Below are positions 52,696 to 60,812 of a stretch of DNA of 64,000 bases, piece by piece. Made by a program: the position numbers and the translations under genes. Within the stretch, counting starts at the first letter, position 1. Each line of letters begins with the position of its first letter. Source of the DNA: Leptofilum sp041748655 (GTDB taxonomy: Bacteria; Chloroflexota; Anaerolineae; Promineifilales; Promineifilaceae); the NCBI GenBank assembly GCA_041748655.1, contig JBGTCV010000098.1, positions 1 through 64,000 of the forward strand, given 5' to 3'. Below the pieces are notes generated by a model. It was given only the letters and a program-made list of their open reading frames with translations, made no database searches and was not told the DNA's origin.

Positions 52696-54209
52696 GCAAA
52701 ACCTCCCCGCTTGGCGGCGACTGCCTTGATGGCTTGCACCAGTTCGGCCGTTTCTTGTGTCAGCACCATGAGCTCTTGCTGCCATTGGGCCACTAACTGC
52801 TTGTTATTGACGGTGGTTGCGTTGATTTTGACATTGAGAGCGGCCGTTTCCACTGCCGCGTGAGCCATGAGCACGCCGGCCGTGGCGTCCGTCACGGCAT
52901 TGATGTTGCCTATTTTAGCCAGTTCCCCCGCCAGCTGGGCGGCGCGATGGCTGAGCCGGGCGACGCGCAGCGGCACCTCGGCTGCCCCAATGGTAGCCTG
53001 CTGTATCTGGGCCTCTTTTTCTTTGTCGGGAAGCTCCTTGTTGCGGAAGGCGGCCATGACGGCCTCAAAGGCTGCGGCGTCTTCGGTGATGGCGGCGGTG
53101 AGCTGTTCGCGCAGGCTGGTGGCTTCGGCCAGAACGGCCGTTGCCTGTTCCTGCACTTCAGCATACTTTTTGCGGTTTGCGGTGAGTCCGGCCACCATGT
53201 GTGCCAGACTGGCGGCTAACGCGCCCGCCAGCGCTGCCACGGAACCACCCCCCGGTGTCGGTTGGTTAGAGGCAACTGCTTCCAGAAAAGCGTGTGGCGT
53301 TATATCGGGTTCTTCCTGATTTTCATGCAGACGATATTCCAGCACCTGCTCATCAAGCATATCATCCAGCTGTAAATAATATTTGGCGCTTTCCATGAGC
53401 GCTTTTTGAGGAACCATGCCCACCAGTTCCGCCTTGGTGATGACCAGACCGTAGTGGGCCGCTTCGCGCCGCACAATCTCTTGTACCTGGTGCAGAGGGG
53501 TTTTGTCGAAATGGGTCAGGTTCATGCTTACCTGGGCCTGCCCTTCTACCAGGAACCCTTTGGCCTGCACGTAGCGCAGCCCGCCGCTGGAAAAACGAAT
53601 GGTTTTGGCGATTTTTTCGGCGATGTCTACGTTATTGCTGTTGAGATACAGATTGTAGGCGATGAGAAACGGCCGTACCCCAATCACCGTTGCGCCCCAC
53701 GGCGCGGCTTTGGCCGGGCCAAAATCTGGCTGGCGGGTGGGGTTGGTCTCCACCTCGTCTTTCCATTGCTCATACTGCCCCTGGCGAATGTCCGACAATT
53801 TTTCCCGCTCTGGGCGGGTGGCGGCGCTGCCGTACAGGTAGACGGCTACGCCCAGCTCGTCGCCCACGCGCTGCCCCAGGCGGTTGGCCATCGCCACACA
53901 GTCGTTGATGGTAACGCCGCGAATGGGGATGAAGGGGCAGACGTCGGTTGCGCCAATGCGAGGATGCTCGCCTTGATGTTGGTCAAGGTCGATCAATTCG
54001 GCCGCTTTGGCAATGCTGCGAAAGGCGGCTTCTTCCACATCGGCGGGTGTGCCAACAAAGGTGACAACGGTGCGGTTGTGGTCTGAATCGGCGCTGACGT
54101 CCAGGACGTTGATGTCCCGAACAGAGCGGATGGCGTCGGCAATGGCGGTGTAAACGGCCGTATTACGGCCGTCGCTAAAATTGGGTACACATTCGACAAG
54201 CTGCTGCAT
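52692..54209 (-). CDS. ftcD: Bifunctional glutamate formimidoyltransferase / formimidoyl-THF cyclodeaminase
   Basis: 505 residues. N-terminal transferase (about 1-300: LVECVPNFSDGRN, DSDHNRTVVTFVG, QHQGEHPRIGATDVCPF) and C-terminal cyclodeaminase (about 310-505: PTPGGGSVAALAGALAASL). The order is that of mammalian FTCD. The first enzyme moves the formimino group of formiminoglutamate, from histidine breakdown, to tetrahydrofolate; the second releases ammonia to give methenyl-THF. No other hut genes lie nearby. The ATG at 54209 has GAGGAGA upstream; the frame start at 54269 is unlikely. Four palindrome copies. Cotranscribed with the M23 gene. Confidence 0.93.
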   Translation of the reverse strand: MQQLVECVPNFSDGRNTAVYTAIADAIRSVRDINVLDVSADSDHNRTVVTFVGTPADVEEAAFRSIAKAAELIDLDQHQGEHPRIGATDVCPFIPIRGVTINDCVAMANRLGQRVGDELGVAVYLYGSAATRPEREKLSDIRQGQYEQWKDEVETNPTRQPDFGPAKAAPWGATVIGVRPFLIAYNLYLNSNNVDIAEKIAKTIRFSSGGLRYVQAKGFLVEGQAQVSMNLTHFDKTPLHQVQEIVRREAAHYGLVITKAELVGMVPQKALMESAKYYLQLDDMLDEQVLEYRLHENQEEPDITPHAFLEAVASNQPTPGGGSVAALAGALAASLAHMVAGLTANRKKYAEVQEQATAVLAEATSLREQLTAAITEDAAAFEAVMAAFRNKELPDKEKEAQIQQATIGAAEVPLRVARLSHRAAQLAGELAKIGNINAVTDATAGVLMAHAAVETAALNVKINATTVNNKQLVAQWQQELMVLTQETAELVQAIKAVAAKRGGFA

Positions 54210-54234
54210 GGTCAAAAAATCTCCTCTGTGGTAA

Positions 54235-54380
54235 GGGCGAGGCAGTTGGAGAGTTTGTCGGCTTGCCAAACAATGATCCTATCCAACTGCCTCGCCCCGT
54301 AACTACTAAGCCTGAGTGGTGCGAGGCACTGGCCAAACGGTTCCAACCCATTGAAACGCCTGCGGCCAGTGCCTTGCACC
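54235..54380. repeat. Two adjacent hairpins, GGGCGAGGCAG and GGTGCGAGGCACTGG types
   Basis: GGGCGAGGCAGTTGGA (54235-54250) and its complement (54282-54297) form a perfect 16-bp stem. GGTGCGAGGCACTGGCC (54318-54334) pairs with GGCCAGTGCCTTGCACC (54364-54380) with one wobble. The first also resembles 23264-23327. They fill the gap between ftcD and the DUF4129 gene. Confidence 0.8.
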
Positions 54381-54466
54381 TGAGTAGCTTTTTTATCATG
54401 AAGTGGACGATGAGGCCAACCCGCGATTGGTGATTTTTCAAACTCTCATCTCCAATTTCCACTTAT

Positions 54467-56158
54467 TTAGCGGCGGCGCAGGCTGGCTTTGACCTGCCGC
54501 CACCGTTTTTTAACGGGGTTCACATCTTCGGCTTCGATGGGGGAACGGCCGTATCGCGCCTCTAAAAATGCTTCTGTCAGAACGTCCACATCTTCTTCTG
54601 CTTCGGGCCAGGTTTCTTTTAAGTCGCGGGCAAACTCCAGCGGCGTTTCGGCCTGTTCGCGGGGCACCCCCTTGTCGGCGGCCCGCTTGACGGTGGAGAG
54701 GTAAAAGTAGCGGATTTGCTCACGCGGTGACAGCGCGTTGAGGCGGATAAAGCGCCAGGGTGGTTTACTGTCTGGCTTTTCTTCCGGTTCGCGCTGGAGG
54801 CGGGCTCGGACGGCCTGCTGCCAATCCCGCACCTGGTGGCCTGCGCCGCGCCAGGTTGTTTGCAGCCACGCCCGGACGCGCTGCCAGATGGTTTGGAAAA
54901 CGGCCGTGTTCACCGTCACCCCCCGCTCTCGCAAGAAAAAGCTGATGGCAATGGCGCTCATCACAATCGCCACCGCCCAAAATAGAGAGCTGAAAATGAG
55001 ACCTGTATCCACTGCTTCTGGTGGCAGAATCGGGGGAATAGGGGTTGGCGACGGGGTAAGGGTGGGCAGCAGCGTCGCTTCTGGCAGTGGGTCGGTAATT
55101 TCAGGCAGAGCGTCGCTGGTAACAAGCGACAATATAAGCCCCAACAGCGCCGCCAGCAGCGACATGATAAATGTGACAACGGCCGTTATGGCCCACAAAA
55201 TCGTTTGCAAAATATTGCTGATGGCAAAGGTAGATCCGATGGGTAAAAAAGCGGCTGCCAGGGCAATGCCACCCAGCAGCCAGAGCGTGTAGCGATGCCA
55301 GCTTTGTTCCACCTGGCCAGCTCGCGTTACGCCGTTGATCAGCCAACGGGCATTCATCGCTGCCAGGCGTGCCTGGCTGAGCAGGGCAAATCCTGCCAAA
55401 AAATAGAGCAGCAAAAAGAGCAGCAGCTCAGGCCGCAGCCCCAGCCGGGAAGCGGCCAATGAACTTCCCTGGTAAATATTGGTCAGATCAAAGTTGCTCA
55501 TCGAGGTGATGATGGCCAGGATAAACGCGCCGCCAATCCATTGGCTGAAAAAGGTGAGCACAATTTCGCCCCGATTGGTGCGCACTGGTTTGTCGCTGGC
55601 CTCGCGCTGGTTGGTTGGCAGGATGTAATAATGCACTTCGGCCTGATCGATGGCCAGCTGGGTAAAGGTTTGCGCCAGCCCAATAGAGCGCTCCCAGGCA
55701 ATGAGGCTAAGGATACCACCCCAAATGAACGGCGGATCCATGATAAGCAGATAGGGGCGGGCCAGGATGTCGGGAATGTCGGCCAATTGGGGCCAGTTTC
55801 CGACGATGATCCAGGTAAAGAGGCGCAGCAGCAGGGTCAGCAGCAGCAGTTCGGCGGCGCGGTAGGCCGTGTGGTTGAGCAGCCGCCGGTCGGGCTGTCG
55901 CAGCCAGAGAGTAGTGTAGCAGCCTTCCAGCGTGGCAAAAAAGAAGAAAAGGCTGAACGGCAGCCAGCCGTCGGTGCGGCTGATGGTTTCGGTGAGCACC
56001 AGTGCGGCAGAGAGCAGGACGGTGACGAGGATGCTAATCAGCAGCGGCTGCACCAGGGTGCGCGACCATTTGTTGGTGATGAAAGCAAAACGCGGATCGT
56101 CGATGGAGTGAATGGGATCGGGCGGCGGAACGGCCGTTTCTTTTTGCTTCATGCTCAT
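54467..56158 (-). CDS. DUF4129 domain membrane protein
   Basis: 563 residues. Seven or eight membrane helices in the first 370 residues, a Pro-rich outside loop (LLPTLTPSPTPIPPILPPE), one more helix (FSSLFWAVAIVMSAIAISFF), and the C-terminal DUF4129 domain (about 460-545: SPREQIRYFYLSTVKRAADK, RGVPREQAETPLEFARDL with TWPEA). DUF4129 proteins accompany MoxR-DUF58 operons, often with transglutaminases, and are thought to be part of a membrane complex of unknown role. The start ATG at 56158 overlaps the DUF58 stop (ATGA). Confidence 0.8.
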   Translation of the reverse strand: MSMKQKETAVPPPDPIHSIDDPRFAFITNKWSRTLVQPLLISILVTVLLSAALVLTETISRTDGWLPFSLFFFFATLEGCYTTLWLRQPDRRLLNHTAYRAAELLLLTLLLRLFTWIIVGNWPQLADIPDILARPYLLIMDPPFIWGGILSLIAWERSIGLAQTFTQLAIDQAEVHYYILPTNQREASDKPVRTNRGEIVLTFFSQWIGGAFILAIITSMSNFDLTNIYQGSSLAASRLGLRPELLLFLLLYFLAGFALLSQARLAAMNARWLINGVTRAGQVEQSWHRYTLWLLGGIALAAAFLPIGSTFAISNILQTILWAITAVVTFIMSLLAALLGLILSLVTSDALPEITDPLPEATLLPTLTPSPTPIPPILPPEAVDTGLIFSSLFWAVAIVMSAIAISFFLRERGVTVNTAVFQTIWQRVRAWLQTTWRGAGHQVRDWQQAVRARLQREPEEKPDSKPPWRFIRLNALSPREQIRYFYLSTVKRAADKGVPREQAETPLEFARDLKETWPEAEEDVDVLTEAFLEARYGRSPIEAEDVNPVKKRWRQVKASLRRR

Positions 56159-57438
56159 AAAACGGCTCCTGCACTGTACGGCCGTCGCCACGGGTCCAGG
56201 TCGTGCGGGTTTGCTACGTTGTAGGCGGCAAAGCCCAGCCGCCGGGCGCGTTCCCGCACCAGACCAAAATTGCCGTCTGGCTCTACGACGATGAGAATGG
56301 GGTTGAAGCCGGTGCGCACCAGCCGGTGCAGGCTGTGGCAGACCGCTTCGCTGCCGGTGGCGGTGATGGCCAAAATGGTGACGCCCCAATTCAGGTGCAG
56401 GCAGGCGGTGGCGGCCCATTGGGCAAATGGGAGCGTTTTTTCTGCTTCGATGCGGGCCAACCGCTCTAAAATTTTGATGAGGTGCGGACGGCCGTTTCGC
56501 GGCGGAATGGCGGCGGGGATAAACGCCTCTGGCTGGGCCTGGATGACGGTGTGGCTGGGGCGCAGCAGCCGTCCGGACGCTTCATCGAACTGGTGCTGGC
56601 CACTGGCCAGCGGATCGATACCGTTGGTGATGAGGCCAACCCCCTGCCGCTGGTTGACCAGATGGGCGGCCAGGGAAGCGGCCACCTCGATGGCCCATTC
56701 TGTTGTGTCTTGCCGGTTGCCATACTGGTAGTCGGCGGTGTGGAGGTTGAGGAGAACGGCCGTTTCCAAGGAAATGGCGGGTTGGAACGTCTTCACCATC
56801 AGCTGGCGTGTGTGGGCGCTTGCTTTCCAATTAATCTGGCGCATGGAATCACCGGAGCGGAAGTCGCGAATGCCCATCGGGCGGGCGGGGTCTTCAAACA
56901 ACCGCTGGTGGCTGGCAATGGTGCCAAACGGCAGGCGAGAGGGCAGGCCCAGCTGGGTCAGCGGCGTGATACGTGGGTAAATGGTGAGGTAGTCAGCGGG
57001 CAAAAAAGCGACCTGTTCCGGGTAGATGCCGAACAGGTCGCCGATGGTGAGGCGCAGCGGGCCTAGCTGGTAATAACCCCGGCGGCGGGCGATGACGGCG
57101 TATTGGAATTCGGCCGTTTCCCCCCGACCCAACGACACCACCTGGTGCAGCGGGTCGTCATGCTTTAACTGAATGGCTACGCTTTCCTGCACCTGAATCC
57201 AGGGAATGGGGAGACGACCGTTGTTGGTTAGCTCAATCGCTACGGGTACGACTTCGCCCCAAAAAGCGTGGCTGGCGTAGTGGCGGGCGCTGTGCAAATT
57301 TTTGATGGCGCGGGGCATAAGCCAGCGTCCCCAGGCGTAAATGCCTACGCTGACGTAAATCACGTAAAAAATAAAATCGACCCGCAAGAAGAAGGCGAGC
57401 AGGAGGAGGATGAGGATTAAGGCGGAGAAGTTTCCCAT
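56155..57438 (-). CDS. DUF58 domain protein
   Basis: 427 residues. Two N-terminal membrane helices (about 4-38), then a domain with PIPWIQVQESVA, YYQLGPLRLTIGDLFGIY and the DUF58 motif GIRDFRSGDSMRQINWKASA (residues about 200-220), ending in a vWA-like fold. DUF58 proteins work with MoxR ATPases, which probably remodel or assemble them. I took the ATG at 57438; upstream in-frame codons come from the repeat that fills the gap to moxR. Four palindrome copies. Confidence 0.88.
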   Translation of the reverse strand: MGNFSALILILLLLAFFLRVDFIFYVIYVSVGIYAWGRWLMPRAIKNLHSARHYASHAFWGEVVPVAIELTNNGRLPIPWIQVQESVAIQLKHDDPLHQVVSLGRGETAEFQYAVIARRRGYYQLGPLRLTIGDLFGIYPEQVAFLPADYLTIYPRITPLTQLGLPSRLPFGTIASHQRLFEDPARPMGIRDFRSGDSMRQINWKASAHTRQLMVKTFQPAISLETAVLLNLHTADYQYGNRQDTTEWAIEVAASLAAHLVNQRQGVGLITNGIDPLASGQHQFDEASGRLLRPSHTVIQAQPEAFIPAAIPPRNGRPHLIKILERLARIEAEKTLPFAQWAATACLHLNWGVTILAITATGSEAVCHSLHRLVRTGFNPILIVVEPDGNFGLVRERARRLGFAAYNVANPHDLDPWRRPYSAGAVL

Positions 57439-57439
57439 T

Positions 57440-57514
57440 TGTTTTAGTGGCTGGTTGTTAGTGGCTAATGCTGGCAAGCAAACTATTTACGAGTAACCAG
57501 CCACTACCCACTAT
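57440..57514. repeat. TAGTGGCTGG-type hairpin between moxR and DUF58 genes
   Basis: TAGTGGCTGGTTGTTAGTGG and its partner AACCAGCCACTACCCACTA surround a short loop. Same style as the other iterated hairpins but a new word; it lies inside an operon. Confidence 0.65.
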
Positions 57515-58462
57515 TTACTCTAGTTCGCCAATGTCCAGCGGCGTAGCCTGCATGATTTCCTTGAGGATGCCAAGGTGGGTGTGGCCGCGCAGGGCGCTTT
57601 CGGGATGGATGAGGCAGCGGTGAGAGAGAATGGCGGGGGCGAGTTTCTTCACGTCGTCGGGCAGGGTGTAGTCGCGGCCTTGCAGGGCCGCATACGCCTG
57701 GATGCCCCGGTAGAGGGCATGGCTGCCGCGCGGGCTGGCCCCCAGGATGAGGTCTTTGTGCCGCCGGGTGGCAAAGACCAGCCGGATGATGTAGTCGCGC
57801 ACGGTGTCGTCTACGTGAACGTCCCAGACGCGCCGGGCCAGCCGGGGCAGCTCGCTGCCGTCTACCACCTGGGTTAAGCTTTCGATGGGATGCGCCCTGC
57901 CGAGGTTGAGCAGCATCTGGTTTTCGCTGGCTTCGTCCAGGTAGCCGAGGCTCAGCTTCATGAAGAAGCGGTCCAGCTGGGCCTCTGGCAGGGGGAAGGT
58001 GCCTTCGTATTCGACCGGGTTTTGGGTGGCCATGACAAAAAACGGCCGTTCCAACCCATGCGTCACCCCGTCCACCGTCACCTGCCGCTCGCCCATCGCC
58101 TCCAGCAGTGCGGATTGGGTACGCGGCGTGGCCCGATTGATCTCATCTGCCAGCAAAATGTGGGTAAAAACGGGGCCAGGCACAAAGGTAAAGCCCTGCT
58201 TTTGCTGGTCGAAAATGGAGACGCCGGTCACGTCGTTGGGCAGCAGGTCGGGGGTGCATTGCAGCCGTTTGAACTGTATACCCAAACTGACGGCAAAGGC
58301 GCGGGCCAGCATTGTCTTGCCCACGCCGGGTACATCCTCCAGCAGGGTATGTCCTTCGCACAGCAGGGAGACGACCAACAGCTCTAAATTCGGCCGTTTG
58401 CCAATGATCACTTTTTCCACATTATCTAGCAGCGTTTGGGCAAAACTTTGGATTTCTTTCAT
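57515..58462 (-). CDS. MoxR-type AAA+ ATPase
   Basis: 315 residues. Walker A EDVPGVGKTMLARAFA, Walker B LLADEINRATPRTQSALLEA, sensor 1 FVMATQNPVEYEGTFPLPEA, and C-terminal lid ILGASPRGSHALYRGIQAYA. MoxR ATPases act as chaperones activating metal or vWA-domain proteins; the DUF58 protein downstream is the likely client. First gene of the operon moxR-DUF58-DUF4129. One palindrome copy (KNGRS type, at 58042). Confidence 0.93.
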   Translation of the reverse strand: MKEIQSFAQTLLDNVEKVIIGKRPNLELLVVSLLCEGHTLLEDVPGVGKTMLARAFAVSLGIQFKRLQCTPDLLPNDVTGVSIFDQQKQGFTFVPGPVFTHILLADEINRATPRTQSALLEAMGERQVTVDGVTHGLERPFFVMATQNPVEYEGTFPLPEAQLDRFFMKLSLGYLDEASENQMLLNLGRAHPIESLTQVVDGSELPRLARRVWDVHVDDTVRDYIIRLVFATRRHKDLILGASPRGSHALYRGIQAYAALQGRDYTLPDDVKKLAPAILSHRCLIHPESALRGHTHLGILKEIMQATPLDIGELE

Positions 58463-58513
58463 TCGGTTTATTGTCCCTCGGAATTGTGAAACTCACAAGT
58501 GCAGGGTGGTAGA

Positions 58514-58575
58514 GTGAAAAGTAAAAAGTGATAAGTGAAAAGTTTTCTCCTTACTTTTTACTTTTTACTTTTCAC
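58514..58575. repeat. GTAAAAAGTGATAAG-type hairpin
   Basis: GTGAAAAGTAAAAAGTGATA and AGTGAAAAG on the left, CTTACTTTTTACTTTTTAC and TTTTCAC on the right: near-perfect long stem in the divergent gap between moxR and the DNA methylase. Confidence 0.75.
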
Positions 58576-58625
58576 TGCCGCTTCCGTTGGCACAGGTAGA
58601 CCGCGCGGCATAAAATAGCCACAAC

Positions 58626-60614
58626 ATGACAATACCACTCGACACCGATTTCGACACCGAATTTGCCAACCAGATTGCCCAACTGGAAGCGTATAACAAG
58701 CATCATTACCGCCCCAACAGCTATTTGCATAAATGGTGGGCGCGGCGCTGCGGCAGCACCTTTCGGATGATTCTCAAGCAGCTCGTCGAAAATGAAGCGC
58801 AGCGGGATTATTATGCGCCGGGTGGACTGGCGGGCAAAATTATCCTGGACCCGATGATGGGCGGCGGCACGACGCTGCATGAAGCGATCCGGCTGGGGGC
58901 GCACGTCATCGGGGCGGATTTGGAGCCGATTCCGGTGCTGCAAGCGCGGGCGACGCTGACGCCGGTGGATTTGCTGGCGCTGGAGCGGGCGTACAAGCAG
59001 TTTTACATGGCGCTGCGGCAAGCGGTCGAGCCATATTTCAGGACGGTTTGCCCGGAAAGTGGGTTGGCAACGGCCGTAAATTATACCTTGTACGGGGTGA
59101 GGCGGGTTTGTAACGGCCGTTCTGTCATTGTGGTCGATTCGCTGGCGCTGCGGCAGGAGATGGATGGTTCTGTCGTCCGGCTGTGTCCTCGCTGCCACGC
59201 CATCTTGCTGGCGGCGGTTGACTGTACCTGCCCGGACGCGAACGACAAACCACCGCTGCTGGAAAAGGGAGCCAAAACGTTCGCTAGCAAGCCAGCCGAG
59301 TTTGAGGATGATTTAACCGTGCCGTTTTACCAGCGGTACGTCCCGCTGGTACTGGTGGCTCGCTGCCCCCGCCGGGCGGCTGCCGCGCAAAAGCTGTTCT
59401 TCAAAGCGCCAGACGCGGCCGATTTGGCCTTGCTGGCTCAGGCGGATGGCCTTCGAGCCACGCTGCCGTTTGCCCTGGCCGATTTTGCCATTGAGCCAGG
59501 GCGCAAATCGCGCCAGCTCACGCCGCGCGGCATTCACAATTACCTGGACCTCTTTTCCAGCCGCCAGCTCATCTATTTGCACCACGCCATTCGGCTGCTG
59601 CCCCAGTTTGCGCCGGAAATACGGCTCAATTTAGGGCTGTTGGTTTCTACCTCGCTGGAGTTCAACTCGATGTTGTGCGGCTACAAGGGGAAAAATAAGC
59701 GGCGGGCGGGGGCGATTCGGCATACTTTTTCTCATCATGCGTACTCGTTTCCGTACACGGCGCTGGAGAATAATCCGGTTTATCCGCGCCAGGCGTCTGG
59801 GACACTGCAAAAGTTGTTTCAGGCGCGGATTTGGAACGGCCGTTTGTGGGCCCAGAAGCCAAGGGAGAGGGTGATCGGTAATCGGTATTCAGTAATCGGT
59901 AAGCAGAATTTTGTGGAGATTTTGGGGGAGCGGGATTGTGGTACCGAGGTAAATGCCGTGGCGGAGATGACGCCGGAAACCGGCCAACGCTTTTTGCTGC
60001 TGCAAGGCTCTTCTACCTGGCTGGCTTTGCCCGACGGCAGCGTCGATTTTATTGTGACCGATCCCCCTTATTTTGACAGCGTGCAGTACAGTGATCTGGC
60101 GGCGTTTTTTCGGGTCTGGCTGCGCCATCTGCTGCCGGATGGGGCGTCGTGGACGTATGATACGCAGGATTCGGCCGTGGATCCGCACCAGCTGGACAGC
60201 GAAAGTCGCTACACGGAGCTGATGTCGGGGATTTTTGCCGAATGCCGGCGGGTGCTGAAGGGGGGAAACGGCCGTTTCATCTTCACCTTTCACCATTGGA
60301 ACCCCAAAGGCTGGGCGGCGCTGACGGTGGCTTTGCAGCGGGCGGGCTTTGCCCTGGTGAACCGGTATGTGGTCTATTCGGAAAATCCGATTTCAGTCCA
60401 CATTTCCGGTATGAAGGCGCTGCTGCACGATGCGGTGCTGGTGTTTGCTCCGGTGGAAGGGGTGGCGAAGGTGTGGCAGCGGCCGTCCCAAATCAACCTG
60501 ACCGACAGCGAACGGTTTTGCTACGACTGCGGCACGCTGCTGGGCTCGATGTTGCAGGAGGGGGTGGCAGAAACGGCCGTGCTGCCTTTGTGGCAGGCGG
60601 CGCTGGAAGGGTAG
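58626..60614 (+). CDS. DNA amino-methyltransferase (orphan, DPPY type)
   Basis: 662 residues. Motif I is DPMMGGGTTLHEA (about 76-88), catalytic motif IV is DPPY at 479-482, and RPNSYLHKWWARR near the N-terminus is typical of the DUF1156-related DNA methylase group. A cysteine cluster (CPRCHAI...CTCPD, about 195-211) and CYDCG near the end look like zinc sites. DPPY enzymes methylate N6 of adenine or N4 of cytosine. No restriction gene is beside it, so it is an orphan. Residues 415-427 (ERVIGNRYSVIGK) are encoded by CAGTAATCGGTA-type repeat DNA. TAAAAT lies 9 bp before the ATG, with no ribosome site. Five palindrome copies. Confidence 0.82.
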   Translation: MTIPLDTDFDTEFANQIAQLEAYNKHHYRPNSYLHKWWARRCGSTFRMILKQLVENEAQRDYYAPGGLAGKIILDPMMGGGTTLHEAIRLGAHVIGADLEPIPVLQARATLTPVDLLALERAYKQFYMALRQAVEPYFRTVCPESGLATAVNYTLYGVRRVCNGRSVIVVDSLALRQEMDGSVVRLCPRCHAILLAAVDCTCPDANDKPPLLEKGAKTFASKPAEFEDDLTVPFYQRYVPLVLVARCPRRAAAAQKLFFKAPDAADLALLAQADGLRATLPFALADFAIEPGRKSRQLTPRGIHNYLDLFSSRQLIYLHHAIRLLPQFAPEIRLNLGLLVSTSLEFNSMLCGYKGKNKRRAGAIRHTFSHHAYSFPYTALENNPVYPRQASGTLQKLFQARIWNGRLWAQKPRERVIGNRYSVIGKQNFVEILGERDCGTEVNAVAEMTPETGQRFLLLQGSSTWLALPDGSVDFIVTDPPYFDSVQYSDLAAFFRVWLRHLLPDGASWTYDTQDSAVDPHQLDSESRYTELMSGIFAECRRVLKGGNGRFIFTFHHWNPKGWAALTVALQRAGFALVNRYVVYSENPISVHISGMKALLHDAVLVFAPVEGVAKVWQRPSQINLTDSERFCYDCGTLLGSMLQEGVAETAVLPLWQAALEG

Positions 60615-60812
60615 TACGGCCGTGCTCCTGATGTTTCTCCTATTTCTGTTGACAACCTTCCCGACGGCTGTATAGTCTCAGGCTACTCATGATCTCAATT
60701 ATTCGTGCGTTGTTCAAGCAAATCATTTCTCTTTTTAGCCGTGTGGGTGGGGGTGGAACGGCCGTCTTCCTCCCAACTCTTCGCCGCACCTGAAACAGCA
60801 GCAGGAGGCAAT

